The notes: generated by a model not told the origin, from the sequence alone. Numbered from the stretch's first letter, positions 18,841 to 27,022 are shown. The stretch is 64,000 nucleotides of DNA from Paenibacillus borealis (GCF_000758665.1 NZ_CP009285.1:6076001-6140000); one strand, 5' to 3'. Made by a program: numbers and translations.

Positions 18841-19158
18841 ATGAGGAGTCTTATAGAGCAGCTATATTATGGTGGCTTGCATCCAAAGGAGAAAGTTAAA
18901 TCTAATGACCCGCAATATATTCAGTTAAGCCAGAAAACAATTGAAGCTATTGAATCTTGGAAAGACAGACTCTCTGAGGAGGAATTTAGCGAATTAGAAA
19001 CGTTATTAGCCTTATATGCCCAAACTCATGACATGGAGTTAGCTTCTATTTTCAAATATGGGTTTCGCCTGGGAGCAGGCATCATGGTAGAGGTCTTAAC
19101 CGGAGAAGAAGAGCTTGCCAGTAAGTTGAGCAGCTTCCCTGACAAATTCCATAAATAA
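18841..19158 (+). CDS. Hypothetical protein, DUF6809-like
   Basis: A 105-residue helical protein. The N-terminus MRSLIEQLYYGGLHPKE and the C-terminal FKYGFRLGAGIMVEVL are typical of short Firmicute proteins that I associate with DUF6809; that family number is from memory. No catalytic motif is visible. RBS AGAGGAAAAG lies directly before the ATG. It is divergent from the XRE gene and followed by the tRNA-Leu gene on the other strand. Confidence 0.7.
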   Translation: MRSLIEQLYYGGLHPKEKVKSNDPQYIQLSQKTIEAIESWKDRLSEEEFSELETLLALYAQTHDMELASIFKYGFRLGAGIMVEVLTGEEELASKLSSFPDKFHK

Positions 19159-19231
19159 CAGAGTGAATCCTGTGTACATAACAATGTTCCAATACAATTT
19201 CCATTTGAATCTAATCCAAGAAAAACAAAAA

Positions 19232-19251
19232 AACCTTGATTTCTCAAGGTT
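19232..19251 (-). terminator. Terminator of the tRNA-Leu gene
   Basis: Hairpin AACCTTGA-tttc-TCAAGGTT followed on the minus strand by TTTTTTTG, ten bases past the tRNA 3' end. Confidence 0.75.
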
Positions 19252-19261
19252 CTCATTGTAG

Positions 19262-19347
19262 TGCCGAGGACGGGGGTCGAACCCGTACGGTACTCACGTA
19301 CCGCAGGATTTTAAGTCCTGTGCGTCTGCCTGTTCCGCCACCCCGGC
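19262..19347 (-). tRNA. tRNA-Leu (anticodon TAA)
   Basis: An 86-nt class II tRNA on the minus strand. Acceptor GCCGGGG pairs with CCTCGGC (one G-T), the anticodon stem CAGGA/TCCTG holds loop CTTAAAA with anticodon TAA, a long variable arm (CGGTACGTGAGTACCG) is present, and the T arm reads CGGGTTCGAACCCCG. CCA is not encoded. Confidence 0.95.
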
Positions 19348-19494
19348 ATGTTATGTGCGTGGTTAACGCGACAAGAAATATAATATCACGTATTATGGGG
19401 ATACGCAACAAATAATTGCCATTAAATCTTCCTGTATATACAAACAGCCCGATCAGCCGAAACTGATACGGGCCATTTGCACTTCTTAATCCGC

Positions 19495-19950
19495 TTAGTG
19501 GCGTTCCCGCTCACCGCTTCTGCTGCGCATACCCACCAGCCCCAGCAAACCGAGCAGGCCGAGCCAGCCCCAGTTAGAGCCGTTATTATTATCAGTGGTG
19601 GTGCTCTGTGCCCGGTAGATGCCGGTTGGTGTAGTGTTGTTCAGCGGGGAGACGGAGCTGTTGTCTCCGGTACGGATTTTATCCTTCATGATTGTTTCAG
19701 TTTTATGCATGGTGCCTGTCGTCTGGTTCATCATGGTATTGCCTCGGCCGTTCGTCATCGGTGTGCTCCGGCCATCCATGTTCCCCATGTTGCCCATAGT
19801 GCCCATTCGGGTATCCGATGTTGTGCTGTTGGTAACGGGTGCCGTACTGCCCATGCCTGTCGTACCGGCCGCAGCGGATGTGTATCCGGCTCCGAGCAGA
19901 CTCATGGATAATACTGTGCCGCATGCAAGGCTTGTAATCAGCTTGTTCAA
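19495..19950 (-). CDS. WGxxGxxG-type secreted/anchored protein
   Basis: A 151-residue protein with an N-terminal signal peptide (residues 1-27), a low-complexity Thr/Met/Asn/Gly middle (RMGTMGNMGNMDGR), and a C-terminal tail NWGWLGLLGLLGLVG followed by RSRSGERERH. A tryptophan-glycine motif, a hydrophobic stretch and basic residues at the end mark the WGxxGxxG family common in Paenibacillus, probably a sorting or membrane-retention tail. The start is TTG 19950 with AAGGGGG upstream. The function of the exported part is unknown. Confidence 0.8.
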   Translation of the reverse strand: MNKLITSLACGTVLSMSLLGAGYTSAAAGTTGMGSTAPVTNSTTSDTRMGTMGNMGNMDGRSTPMTNGRGNTMMNQTTGTMHKTETIMKDKIRTGDNSSVSPLNNTTPTGIYRAQSTTTDNNNGSNWGWLGLLGLLGLVGMRSRSGERERH

Positions 19951-20025
19951 GATGTTATGCCCCCTTGTGGTTGTGGTTTATCACTGATAATTTCCCCACA
20001 CGGCGCATCATCTATGCAACGAAGA

Positions 20026-20712
20026 TTATTCCTTTACGATGTTCACTGTCTTGCTCACAGGATCATAAGTTACCTTGGCTCCTAGCGCTTCCGCAATAGC
20101 ACGTACAGGAGCATATGTGGTGACGTTATCCAGCACGCCGGTTGTGAGCTTCTGGCCGTTCAGAGTGATGTTTACTTTAATGTCGGTATTCACTTCCGGG
20201 TCACCTCCGTTAATCCGGCTTAATGCGTCCTTCACCTGCTGAACTGTGGGGTGCTTACCGGCCCGGAGCTCAGTGGTGGTAAGTCCGAAGCTCATCTGCA
20301 GATGAGAGTAGTCCTTGAAGGAACTCCAGTCCCCGCCCCACTCGAAACCGAGCTTCTTCGCCTCCTGTGCGACCTCCTGCCAATCCGCTACCTTGTCGCC
20401 GTCTCCGTCACGCTTCATATCCCAGGAAACGCTTTTGCCATCCGGAAGCAGAAGTGCGAAGTCAATCGCCAGGCCGTAATTGTGATAGCTGCTGCCGCCC
20501 CTGGCATTGGTGACAATAGCGCCTTTCTTGGTTCTCCCTTGTGCGTATAGTGCATTCTGTTCGGCAATGGTGCGCATTCCCTGGGTAATGAGAATCGGAA
20601 TCCCCCTGGCATAACTCCGCCGGATCAGCTCTGTGGCGCCAGCCAGCAGCACCGGATGCAGATTGCCCAGCCACCCTGCTGATTTACTCTTTACTTGATC
20701 CAAAGTCAGCAT
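20026..20712 (-). CDS. D-alanyl-D-alanine/L-alanyl-D-glutamate peptidase (M15, CwlK-like) with copper-amine-oxidase-like domain
   Basis: A 228-residue cell-wall peptidase. Residues 1-145 match VanY/CwlK M15C peptidases: LHPVLLAGATELIRRSYARGIPILITQGMRTIAEQNALYAQGRT, then the zinc-ligand regions SSYHNYGLAIDFAL and YSHLQMSFG. Residues from about 175 form the Cu_amine_oxidN1-like repeat (VNITLNGQKLTTGVLDNVTTYAPVRAIAEALGAKVTYD) frequent in Paenibacillus wall proteins. The start ATG 20712 has GGGGGTGAG upstream and no signal peptide follows, as in some phage-derived endolysins. It may therefore need a holin or another route out. Confidence 0.88.
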   Translation of the reverse strand: MLTLDQVKSKSAGWLGNLHPVLLAGATELIRRSYARGIPILITQGMRTIAEQNALYAQGRTKKGAIVTNARGGSSYHNYGLAIDFALLLPDGKSVSWDMKRDGDGDKVADWQEVAQEAKKLGFEWGGDWSSFKDYSHLQMSFGLTTTELRAGKHPTVQQVKDALSRINGGDPEVNTDIKVNITLNGQKLTTGVLDNVTTYAPVRAIAEALGAKVTYDPVSKTVNIVKE

Positions 20713-20963
20713 ATACTCACCCCCTGGTATAGTAAATGCCCGCTTTTGCCGCGTTGCTTGTACGCTTTCACTTCTGCATATGCCCATTTTCGACCGATCC
20801 GCCCTACATACAAATAAGACCCCAGGCAATCCTGAGGCCTTAATATATACGTGTAACCAAGCTTAGCTTAAACAGGCGCCAATAAGGATGAATTGCTGCA
20901 CAACAGGCTACAATACTACAGAGAACCTGTAATCCTTAAATCCGCATGGAAAGGTGGACACCA

Positions 20964-21125
20964 ATGGATATTCACAGTGACAGTTATAAGGTAGCTTCGC
21001 TTAGCGATCAGGAGGATGTTGTCGAAGTGATCCGCGAGGCCGAGTCGGCCATCGCCCGGATGACCGGGAATCCCGGAGTGACGCTGATTGCTTATGAAAA
21101 GACGGAAACCTCTGGGAGAAATTAA
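20964..21125 (+). CDS. Small acidic protein of unknown function (53 aa)
   Basis: A short gene with a good ribosome site (AAAGGTGG, seven bases before ATG) encoding 53 residues: MDIHSDSYKVASLSDQ, an acidic helix EDVVEVIREAESAIARM, then a strand VTLIAYEKTE. Codon use is like the neighbours. It ends 37 bp from the YolD-like gene on the other strand. I recognise no family; helix-strand layout only. Confidence 0.6.
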   Translation: MDIHSDSYKVASLSDQEDVVEVIREAESAIARMTGNPGVTLIAYEKTETSGRN

Positions 21126-21161
21126 CTGTTCCGCATGCTCCGGTCAGCATAGCCTGCTCAC

Positions 21162-21500
21162 TCAGACGATGTAGGCCTCCACAATATCATCCACGTTCAG
21201 CCACTTCCATTCCTCCGCCCACTGCAGCTTGATTTCGCGCGAGTGGGTGTGAATGGAGGTCACAAATCCGCTAAGCAGCTTGTGCTCAAGAGGGTCAAAC
21301 AACACTATCGTTACCCGCACATGGCTCCGCAGTGACAAGGCCAGCGTATGCTCAATCTCCTCCAGCTTGTGTTCATCCAGAACCGGCTTGACGCTCTGCC
21401 AGGTCTCCCGTTCACCTCTACTGATTACGCTCATCTGCTCCGGCAGTACTGTCCGGTTGCTGCTGTCCCACAGGTTATTGCCCTCCAGCTTCTTGCCCAT
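21162..21500 (-). CDS. YolD-like family protein
   Basis: A 112-residue protein with the YolD signature: GNNLWDSSNRTVLPEQMSVI near the start and a C-terminal beta region GFVTSIHTHSREIKLQWAEEWKWLNVDDIVEAYI. YolD-like proteins are small Firmicute proteins often found next to UvrX/DinB-type polymerases; none is nearby here. Function in this context is unknown. Confidence 0.85.
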   Translation of the reverse strand: MGKKLEGNNLWDSSNRTVLPEQMSVISRGERETWQSVKPVLDEHKLEEIEHTLALSLRSHVRVTIVLFDPLEHKLLSGFVTSIHTHSREIKLQWAEEWKWLNVDDIVEAYIV

Positions 21501-21668
21501 TGCCGCTCCCCCAATCTATGGTCTGTATACAATACCGTAATCCGTTGTCCGTCCATGTACCGAACGTATGTTTGTATTATATCCGTGATCCGGCTTTTTA
21601 AGCAAGCAGAAATATATGTAAGACCACATCCTGGGAAGAACAACGCCGGACTCCGCCTCCACAGCAAA

Positions 21669-21690
21669 ATAACCCCACAGCAGTGGGGCT
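21669..21690 (-). terminator. Terminator of the helical lipoprotein gene
   Basis: AGCCCCACTGCTGTGGGGTT hairpin on the minus strand followed by ATTTTG, about 55 bp past the stop at 21745. The T-run is short, so efficiency is uncertain. Confidence 0.5.
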
Positions 21691-21744
21691 AGCTTTGATT
21701 AAGTACTTATGATTACTTCAGTTTACTATGCGGGGATGAACACT

Positions 21745-22365
21745 TTAATTGGCTGTATTTCCTGCCGTGCTCTCTGTCGTCGCAGCACCCGTATCTGTCT
21801 TTGTAGCGGCATCCGCCTCTGACGGGTTCACAATTAAGCCCTCCGTACTTTCCTCAGGATCGATCAGTCCTGCGGCCACTCTGGCTTCATTCAGCTTGGA
21901 GATGCCGTACAGCATCGCTACATCCGCCTGCTGGTTCATGGCATTGAATTCCTCGGCAGTCACATCGGGGGAAACCGCACTTTTGGAGGCTTGCTCTTTA
22001 ATCGAATAGGCACTTTCAAAAGCAATGATAGAATCCCTGAGCAGCGTCTGGATGGTTTCCGGCAGGCTCTTGGAAATCTTCACATCACTCACCTGATCGG
22101 CAATATCCGAGGCTGTATCCTGGAACTCGTCCACGGCCTTCTGCAGCTCCTTATCGGTCGCGTCTCCGGTTGAATAAGAAGTTAAGGTGGTGTTAAAGTT
22201 CTCCAGTGAGGATTTGCCCATTTCATCGAATTTTGACATTTCATTATAGAAGCTCTGAACTGTATCCTGCACTACTTCCTGCGAAGCAGGTTCTGCGCTG
22301 TTATTGCTGCAGGCACTTAGTACTACAACGATCATAAGTAATCCTGCAAAAAAGAATCGTCTCAT
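21745..22365 (-). CDS. Predicted lipoprotein, helical, unknown function
   Basis: A 206-residue protein with a type II signal peptide (MRRFFFAGLLMIVVVLSAC, lipidation at Cys19). The mature domain is predicted all-helical (SFYNEMSKFDEMGKSSLENFNTTLTSY, DFQDTASDIADQVSDVKISKSLPETIQ). The last 40 residues are a Thr/Ala/Glu-rich linker-like tail. I recognise no family. It is divergent from the zinc-ribbon/PH gene at 22565. Confidence 0.8.
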   Translation of the reverse strand: MRRFFFAGLLMIVVVLSACSNNSAEPASQEVVQDTVQSFYNEMSKFDEMGKSSLENFNTTLTSYSTGDATDKELQKAVDEFQDTASDIADQVSDVKISKSLPETIQTLLRDSIIAFESAYSIKEQASKSAVSPDVTAEEFNAMNQQADVAMLYGISKLNEARVAAGLIDPEESTEGLIVNPSEADAATKTDTGAATTESTAGNTAN

Positions 22366-22564
22366 ATTTTATATCCCTCCACTTAACAGAATAATATCGA
22401 ATTTTGTTAAGTGCAAATGAAATTAATGTAAAATGATATATGATGAAACATTTTTCCGCGATAAAGCGTATTCACAGAAAGAAACACAAGAAGAACCCGG
22501 TGGTGACCGGGAATTCTTGTTATACTATAATCAAATTATCCGTTATAAGAGAGGAAGATATCTT

Positions 22565-23059
22565 ATGCCTTATTGCACAGCCTGTGGTGCAGAATACAAG
22601 CAAGGTGCCAAATTCTGCGGAGAATGCGGAGCAGGAACAGAGGATCACACTCCGGCAGCAGCACGCCGTCCGGCGGCAGGCCGGGTCTCCGGAACAAGCC
22701 CGGAAACCGAGCTGTGGCAGGGCAAGCCTGCCGGTATATCCGACCGGCTCAAAGGGCTTATAGGACTTAATACAACCAGATACACCATTACGAGCCAGCG
22801 GATTATGGTGAAAAGCGGACTGATCGGCAAGGATGTCGAAGAAATCGAGCTGCTGCGGGTCAATGATTTTTCCGTCACACAGTCAATTCCTGACCGTATT
22901 CTAGGCATTGGAACTCTTACCATACTCTCAGATGATGCCTCGTCGCCGCAGCTTCCATTCCGTAAGATACGCAAGGTCCAGACAGTTAAAGACGTGCTGC
23001 GCCAAGCCGTCCGCAACGAAAAAGTCGCCAACAACATCAGCTACCGCGAACAAATCTGA
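22565..23059 (+). CDS. Zinc-ribbon and bacterial PH domain protein
   Basis: A 164-residue cytoplasmic protein. The N-terminal zinc ribbon has two CxxC knuckles (YCTACG and FCGECG). After a Pro/Ala linker a bacterial PH-like domain follows (LWQGKPAGISDRLKG, TTRYTITSQRIMVKSGLIGKDVEEIELLRV, RILGIGTLTILSDD). The start ATG 22565 has AGAGAGGAAG upstream; the open frame begins at 22433 without a site. Such proteins probably sense membrane state, but no specific role is known. Confidence 0.85.
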   Translation: MPYCTACGAEYKQGAKFCGECGAGTEDHTPAAARRPAAGRVSGTSPETELWQGKPAGISDRLKGLIGLNTTRYTITSQRIMVKSGLIGKDVEEIELLRVNDFSVTQSIPDRILGIGTLTILSDDASSPQLPFRKIRKVQTVKDVLRQAVRNEKVANNISYREQI

Positions 23060-23075
23060 CTTTAGTCCTCCCCTG

Positions 23076-24563
23076 TTAAGGAAGATACAGCGCCCCTGCC
23101 GGAATTACGCTTTTGACCTGGCTGGGGCTCTCCCACATCAGCACGGCCCGCGCATCCCCCTGGTTCTCGTAATACTCCACCTTCAGCCCATGCAGCTTAC
23201 CCGCAATTAGATTCACACTGCCTTGCCGCTCCTGCCCGCTCTGCTTCATCCAGCTGTCAATAATCAGCTTGCCGTCAATCCATACCCGGATGCCATCATC
23301 CGAAGAAGTATAGATGCTGTAAGTCTCACTGTACACCGCACTAAGCCTGCCGCTCCAGCGTACCGAGAACATATCTGCACCAATAGCCGGATCAGGGGCT
23401 GCCTGTCTCCAGATGAAGTTGATGCTGGCATCCGTCCGGGTGAGGGCGGGCGTACCGCTGAGCGTAATGTTATTATAGTACTGGCCATACAGGCCCGGCT
23501 TAGGAATGCCGCCCGATGATGAATCCATTGCTGCCGCCTTCGCTGCATATTCATCTCTGGTGAACACGAAATTATCCTTCATAAAAGCCTTGATCACCGC
23601 ATCACTGTTCTTCTCATACAGCAGCTTGCCCCAGGTCATCTGGTAGCTCCATTTGTTCTGGGAACCAGCCAGCAAGGCGACCGGAGGAAGCTCTCCGTTC
23701 TCTCCAATGGCGATTAGCTTGCCGCGGCCCAGATCCCAGAGACTGTCATGATGGCTCCCCTTGAAATCAGCGTCATAGATATCCAGCGCCAGCACGTCCA
23801 CTCTCCCGCTGCCCGGGTAATACTTCGCAGGTTCATCGCACCACTGGTTCTTCGCATTCGGACTCCATACCCAGAGCAGATTATGCAGCTTGTGATACAC
23901 GGTATACCGCTCGAACATAATCTCCCAAAGCACACTGAAGGAAGATTTCTGCCCCCACCAGAACCAGCCGCCGTTCATCTCATGGTAAGGTCTCCAGAGC
24001 ACAGGTACACCGGCATCATTCAGCTTTTTGAGGTACACGGCTACTTTGTCCAGCTCCGTAATTAATGCTGTATATTGAGTAGTTCCGGGAGTAATATATT
24101 TGCTGAAATCAGCTTCACTGAGACTCATCGAGACATTCGCCCAGGCCGGAGCAGTCCCCGGCAGATTGGCATGATAGCTCATCGTCACGATTCCCCCGGC
24201 CTGATGCCAGCGGATAGCGCTGTCTGTGACGGCCTGCCGCTGGCTGCTGATCTGCTGCACAGTCTGGTTGCTGATGGGGCCCATTTCATAGCCGTGAAGT
24301 CCGGCATAACTTCCGCCGGTATTCTTCAGCTTCACGCTGAATTCATCCGGGCTCTCCAGATAATCATGCTGTCCGCTAATCATGCCCTGCCCCTGCAGCC
24401 AATATAAAGTTCTCAGCAATTTGCTTGCCGGAAGGCCCAGCTCCGCATCCGCGGGGGCCATCTGCACACTGCGGAATGCCGACTGCCACTGTACATCGCC
24501 CACCAGCCGTGACGCGGAATCCAGCAGATCCCTGAGTATGCGCTGCTCCACTTCTTCCACCAT
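23076..24563 (-). CDS. GH26 beta-mannanase-like glycoside hydrolase with C-terminal PA14 domain
   Basis: A 495-residue protein. Residues 45-345 match family GH26: LYWLQGQGMISGQHDY, then the acid/base glutamate E195 in RPYHEMNGGWFWWG, and the nucleophile candidate E288 in LIAIGENGE, with WVWSPN and VDVLALDIYD between. Residues 350-495 form a PA14 domain (GLYGQYYNNITLSG, SVRWSGRLSA, YSIYTSSDDGIRVWIDGKLIID), usually carbohydrate-binding. No signal peptide is seen: the protein begins MVEEVEQRIL right after GGAG, and no upstream frame supplies one. Mannanases of this kind are normally secreted, so either the true N-terminus was lost or export is unusual. Confidence 0.88.
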   Translation of the reverse strand: MVEEVEQRILRDLLDSASRLVGDVQWQSAFRSVQMAPADAELGLPASKLLRTLYWLQGQGMISGQHDYLESPDEFSVKLKNTGGSYAGLHGYEMGPISNQTVQQISSQRQAVTDSAIRWHQAGGIVTMSYHANLPGTAPAWANVSMSLSEADFSKYITPGTTQYTALITELDKVAVYLKKLNDAGVPVLWRPYHEMNGGWFWWGQKSSFSVLWEIMFERYTVYHKLHNLLWVWSPNAKNQWCDEPAKYYPGSGRVDVLALDIYDADFKGSHHDSLWDLGRGKLIAIGENGELPPVALLAGSQNKWSYQMTWGKLLYEKNSDAVIKAFMKDNFVFTRDEYAAKAAAMDSSSGGIPKPGLYGQYYNNITLSGTPALTRTDASINFIWRQAAPDPAIGADMFSVRWSGRLSAVYSETYSIYTSSDDGIRVWIDGKLIIDSWMKQSGQERQGSVNLIAGKLHGLKVEYYENQGDARAVLMWESPSQVKSVIPAGALYLP

Positions 24564-24654
24564 CCTTCTCCATCTGTTTGTACATAATATGGCGAATTAT
24601 GTAACATCAGAACGGCGAATGGACAGGAATTCGGTCTGTTACAATGCGGCTGTC

Positions 24655-24709
24655 ATACGCTATACTATTGTGAGCGCAGGCTTCCTGCGCCCACAATACT
24701 TAAGCGTAT
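24655..24709. repeat. 55-nt near-perfect palindrome
   Basis: Between the divergent mannanase and nuclease genes lies a nested inverted repeat: outer arms ATACGCT and AGCGTAT, inner arms TATTGTGAGCGCAGG and CCTGCGCCCACAATA (14 of 15 paired) around the trinucleotide CTT. No T-run follows on either strand, so it is not a standard terminator. It may be an operator, an RNA leader hairpin for the nuclease gene, or a remnant of a mobile palindrome. Confidence 0.6.
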
Positions 24710-24778
24710 ACTTCCGAAGCGGGTTTTGCCGGAGCTTATCACTGGAAGCAATGCTAACAAAACTTTTAAGGAGCAGAT

Positions 24779-25219
24779 ATGAAAGCCAAAAAATTTATCA
24801 CCAGTCTCATTATCGTTGTTCTGCTCAGCCTGGCTGCTTACTACTTCGGGGAGAATGGTCAGCTCCCGTCTCAGACGCCGTCTTCCGGCAATTCGGAGGT
24901 TGTCCGGCTGGAATTTCCGTCTGACCGTTATCCGGAGACCGCCAGACATATTCAGGAAGCGATTGAGAACGGGGAGTCCCCCATCTGCACGATTGACCGG
25001 AATGAAGCCGAAGCGAACCGTAAGGAATCCCTGAAAGGCGTACCTACCAAAAAAGGTTATGACCGCGACGAATGGCCGATGGCGATGTGTGCAGAAGGCG
25101 GAGCCGGAGCCGATATTGAATACATAACCCCCAGTGATAACCGCGGGGCAGGAAGCTGGGTCGGCAATCAGCTGGAGGACTTCGCAGACGGTACCCGCGT
25201 AGAGTTCATGTTCAAATAG
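24779..25219 (+). CDS. NucA/NucB-family secreted deoxyribonuclease
   Basis: A 146-residue protein with an N-terminal membrane/signal segment (residues 5-22) and a NucA/NucB nuclease domain. Diagnostic blocks are CTIDRNEAEANRKESLKG, KKGYDRDEWPMAMCAEGG with the catalytic Asp/Glu pair, and SDNRGAGSWVGNQL. B. subtilis NucB is a secreted nuclease of sporulating cells and NucA acts in DNA uptake; length alone does not separate them. RBS AAGGAGCAGAT precedes the ATG. It is divergent from the mannanase gene. Confidence 0.92.
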   Translation: MKAKKFITSLIIVVLLSLAAYYFGENGQLPSQTPSSGNSEVVRLEFPSDRYPETARHIQEAIENGESPICTIDRNEAEANRKESLKGVPTKKGYDRDEWPMAMCAEGGAGADIEYITPSDNRGAGSWVGNQLEDFADGTRVEFMFK

Positions 25220-25322
25220 ACAAATTAGCCGCTCTCCTCTCCGTCATATAAGGACATTTGCATAACTGTTATGCGAACGACAGTTCTTTATGCAATTTCA
25301 CCCGGATAAAGCGTAAAATAGG

Positions 25323-25535
25323 GTGGGATATTATTCCAAAGACGGAGAGCCGGGAGTGTTCTATATCTGTTATCGGGGAAAAAGGCTGTACGGCCCTATG
25401 TCCGAGGCCGAAGCCTTACAGGAATGGTTTGCACTTGCAGGTACAGTCAGGGAGTTGTATATCATTGAAACGGATGAGCTTACAGGCAGAATCAAACGCC
25501 AGATCGGTCCGGCAGCACGCAAAAAAAAGAAATAG
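25323..25535 (+). CDS. Hypothetical small protein (70 aa)
   Basis: Seventy residues starting at a GTG: MGYYSKDGEPGVFYICYRGKR, LYGPMSEAEALQEWF, then a strand REL-YIIETDE and a lysine-rich end. An in-frame stop lies just upstream, which fixes the GTG or a later codon as start. The ribosome site is weak. The sequence looks like a real alpha/beta miniprotein; no family recognised. Confidence 0.55.
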   Translation: MGYYSKDGEPGVFYICYRGKRLYGPMSEAEALQEWFALAGTVRELYIIETDELTGRIKRQIGPAARKKKK

Positions 25536-25563
25536 CCCCATCCGGCCTCAGGCCAGACAGGGC
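25535..25563 (-). terminator. Terminator of the YjcZ-type gene
   Basis: GCCCCATCCGGCC and GGCCAGACAGGGC form a hairpin; on the minus strand it is followed by TATTTCTTTTTTTTGC. It overlaps the 3' end of the plus-strand small gene. Confidence 0.65.
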
Positions 25564-25583
25564 AGCACTTGTTCAATGTCGTT

Positions 25584-25739
25584 TTAGAACAAACAGGCTT
25601 TAGTGATAATAACCAGCAGAATGAACAGAACCAGAATCGCACCAGTCGAAGTCCAAGGGCTTACTACCGGAACAATCGGAGGACCCTGATTAACTCCACC
25701 GACGTTATTTCCACAACCGCAACCATACTCTGCACCCAT
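25584..25739 (-). CDS. YjcZ-family small sporulation membrane protein
   Basis: A 51-residue protein. It begins MGAEYGCGCGNNVGG, followed by a Pro-rich turn and a single membrane span (GAILVLFILLVIITKACLF). A Gly/Cys-rich start plus one C-terminal span is the YjcZ/YqfT pattern of small proteins made in sporulation. The start has a strong site, GAGGAGGAATTAAATT. It is monocistronic with its own terminator. Confidence 0.85.
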   Translation of the reverse strand: MGAEYGCGCGNNVGGVNQGPPIVPVVSPWTSTGAILVLFILLVIITKACLF

Positions 25740-25909
25740 AATTTAATTCCTCCTCTTGAATATTGAATACAGCACAGAATATGTGGAAATTTAACCAGTG
25801 GCATGGGCCAATCGGCAAAGAAATGCCGTTCACCTAACGGACAAGCTATCATCAGTCGATATAATAGGTGGAGGCGCTGCTTCAAAAAACTTTGAGGAGG
25901 TAGTACCAA

Positions 25910-26086
25910 ATGGATATTGCTGCGTTATCGGTTGTCATGAACCAGTCCTCATTATTGCAGGCTGCGGGATTGCAGGTTATGAGTATTGCCAAAGATCAGG
26001 CACAGACGGATGCCCAGAATATGGTCCAGATGCTGAGCCAAAGCGTACACCCCACCTTGGGAAAAACACTTGATATTCGCGCCTGA
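25910..26086 (+). CDS. YjfB-family protein (putative motility protein)
   Basis: A 58-residue helical protein: MDIAALSVVMNQSSLLQAAGLQVMSIAKDQAQ, NMVQMLSQSVHPTLGKTLDIRA. This is the YjfB family; the B. subtilis member is SigD-dependent and linked to motility. Start ATG 25910 has GAGGAGG seven bases upstream. A terminator follows at 26164. Confidence 0.88.
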   Translation: MDIAALSVVMNQSSLLQAAGLQVMSIAKDQAQTDAQNMVQMLSQSVHPTLGKTLDIRA

Positions 26087-26163
26087 TTGCTTTATGCTTA
26101 CATACATAGGAACACCCGTTCCATATCAATTCAGCTGCTGAATGTTAAGCGTGCTGATTGCTT

Positions 26164-26185
26164 AGCCCTTCAGGGCTTTTCTTTT
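26164..26185 (+). terminator. Terminator of the yjfB-type gene
   Basis: AGCCC-ttc-aGGGCT hairpin followed by TTTCTTTT, about 80 bp beyond the stop codon. Confidence 0.75.
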
Positions 26186-26229
26186 GACCATTAATACGAA
26201 CATACGATCTTATATTGAGGTGATTGATT

Positions 26230-26772
26230 ATGCAATCCTATTATCAGATGACCGCCTTGGAGAAATGGACTGAGGATTTATATCAGCGCATCGGTGTCCG
26301 CCAGCCGGCCGACATATCCATTGAGTACATAGCCGAGCGGCTGAATATCTGGGTTCATTATCTGGATGTCCGAAGCAAGAGCATTGAAGCCAGCGCCGGA
26401 ATGTACAGCATGTTTATCGACAACAGGCTCCCTCCCGAACTGCAGCGGCTGGAGTTCCTCCATGAGCTATGCCATCTTCTCCGCCATGCCGGTAAGCACA
26501 CCCTTATGCCCGAACAGTTCACGCAGGCGCAGGAGGATGAATCGGAGCGGTTTATTCTGTATGCCGCCATGCCTTATTCCATGATTTCTGCGCGGACACT
26601 GCCTGAACTGCGTGAGGATGCTGTCGCCGAAATTGCCGGCGTCTTCCAGGTTCCCGTAGAGCTGGCCCTGCAGCGGATTGACCAGATCCAGCGGCGTATT
26701 TTTCAGGGGCAATTAATGGCCGTAATGGAAAGGAACGAGGACAGAAAATTAATCCATAGACATATTCGCTAA
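26230..26772 (+). CDS. ImmA/IrrE-family metallo-endopeptidase
   Basis: A 180-residue zinc protease of the ImmA/IrrE family. The metal site HELCH is at residues 78-82 (H78, E79, H82) within LEFLHELCHLLRH; a third ligand may be one of the acidic residues in EDESERFILYAAMPYSM. ImmA-like proteases cleave XRE-type repressors, yet no repressor gene is adjacent; the nearest XRE gene is at 18416. Start ATG 26230 is preferred for GAGGTGA upstream; a TTG lies two codons earlier. Confidence 0.88.
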   Translation: MQSYYQMTALEKWTEDLYQRIGVRQPADISIEYIAERLNIWVHYLDVRSKSIEASAGMYSMFIDNRLPPELQRLEFLHELCHLLRHAGKHTLMPEQFTQAQEDESERFILYAAMPYSMISARTLPELREDAVAEIAGVFQVPVELALQRIDQIQRRIFQGQLMAVMERNEDRKLIHRHIR

Positions 26773-26857
26773 GCGCTGCGGGGATAATACCGGCATAGAC
26801 ATAAGAAACAGATGTACCTCTATGCATGGTGACATTTCAACCGTAAAGGGGAGCGAC

Positions 26858-27022
26858 ATGGAAGCCATAAAAGTCATTCAATTATTGCTGACCCATCCGG
26901 AATATAGCGTAGATGCAGTCCATCCCGAAATCCCGGATTTTGTCGGCATTGAGACCATCGAAGTGGACCACGAAACGCAGACCTTCTCCATCCTACTGCA
27001 GGAACCCAAGGAGTACGATTAA
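26858..27022 (+). CDS. Hypothetical protein (54 aa)
   Basis: A short gene with a good site (AAAGGGGAGC) before ATG 26858 encoding MEAIKVIQLLLTHPEYSVDAVHPEIPDF and a C-terminal beta-like VDHETQTFSILLQEPKEYD. Acidic, with no membrane segment. It follows the ImmA-like gene by 85 bp on the same strand and could be co-transcribed. Function unknown. Confidence 0.6.
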   Translation: MEAIKVIQLLLTHPEYSVDAVHPEIPDFVGIETIEVDHETQTFSILLQEPKEYD

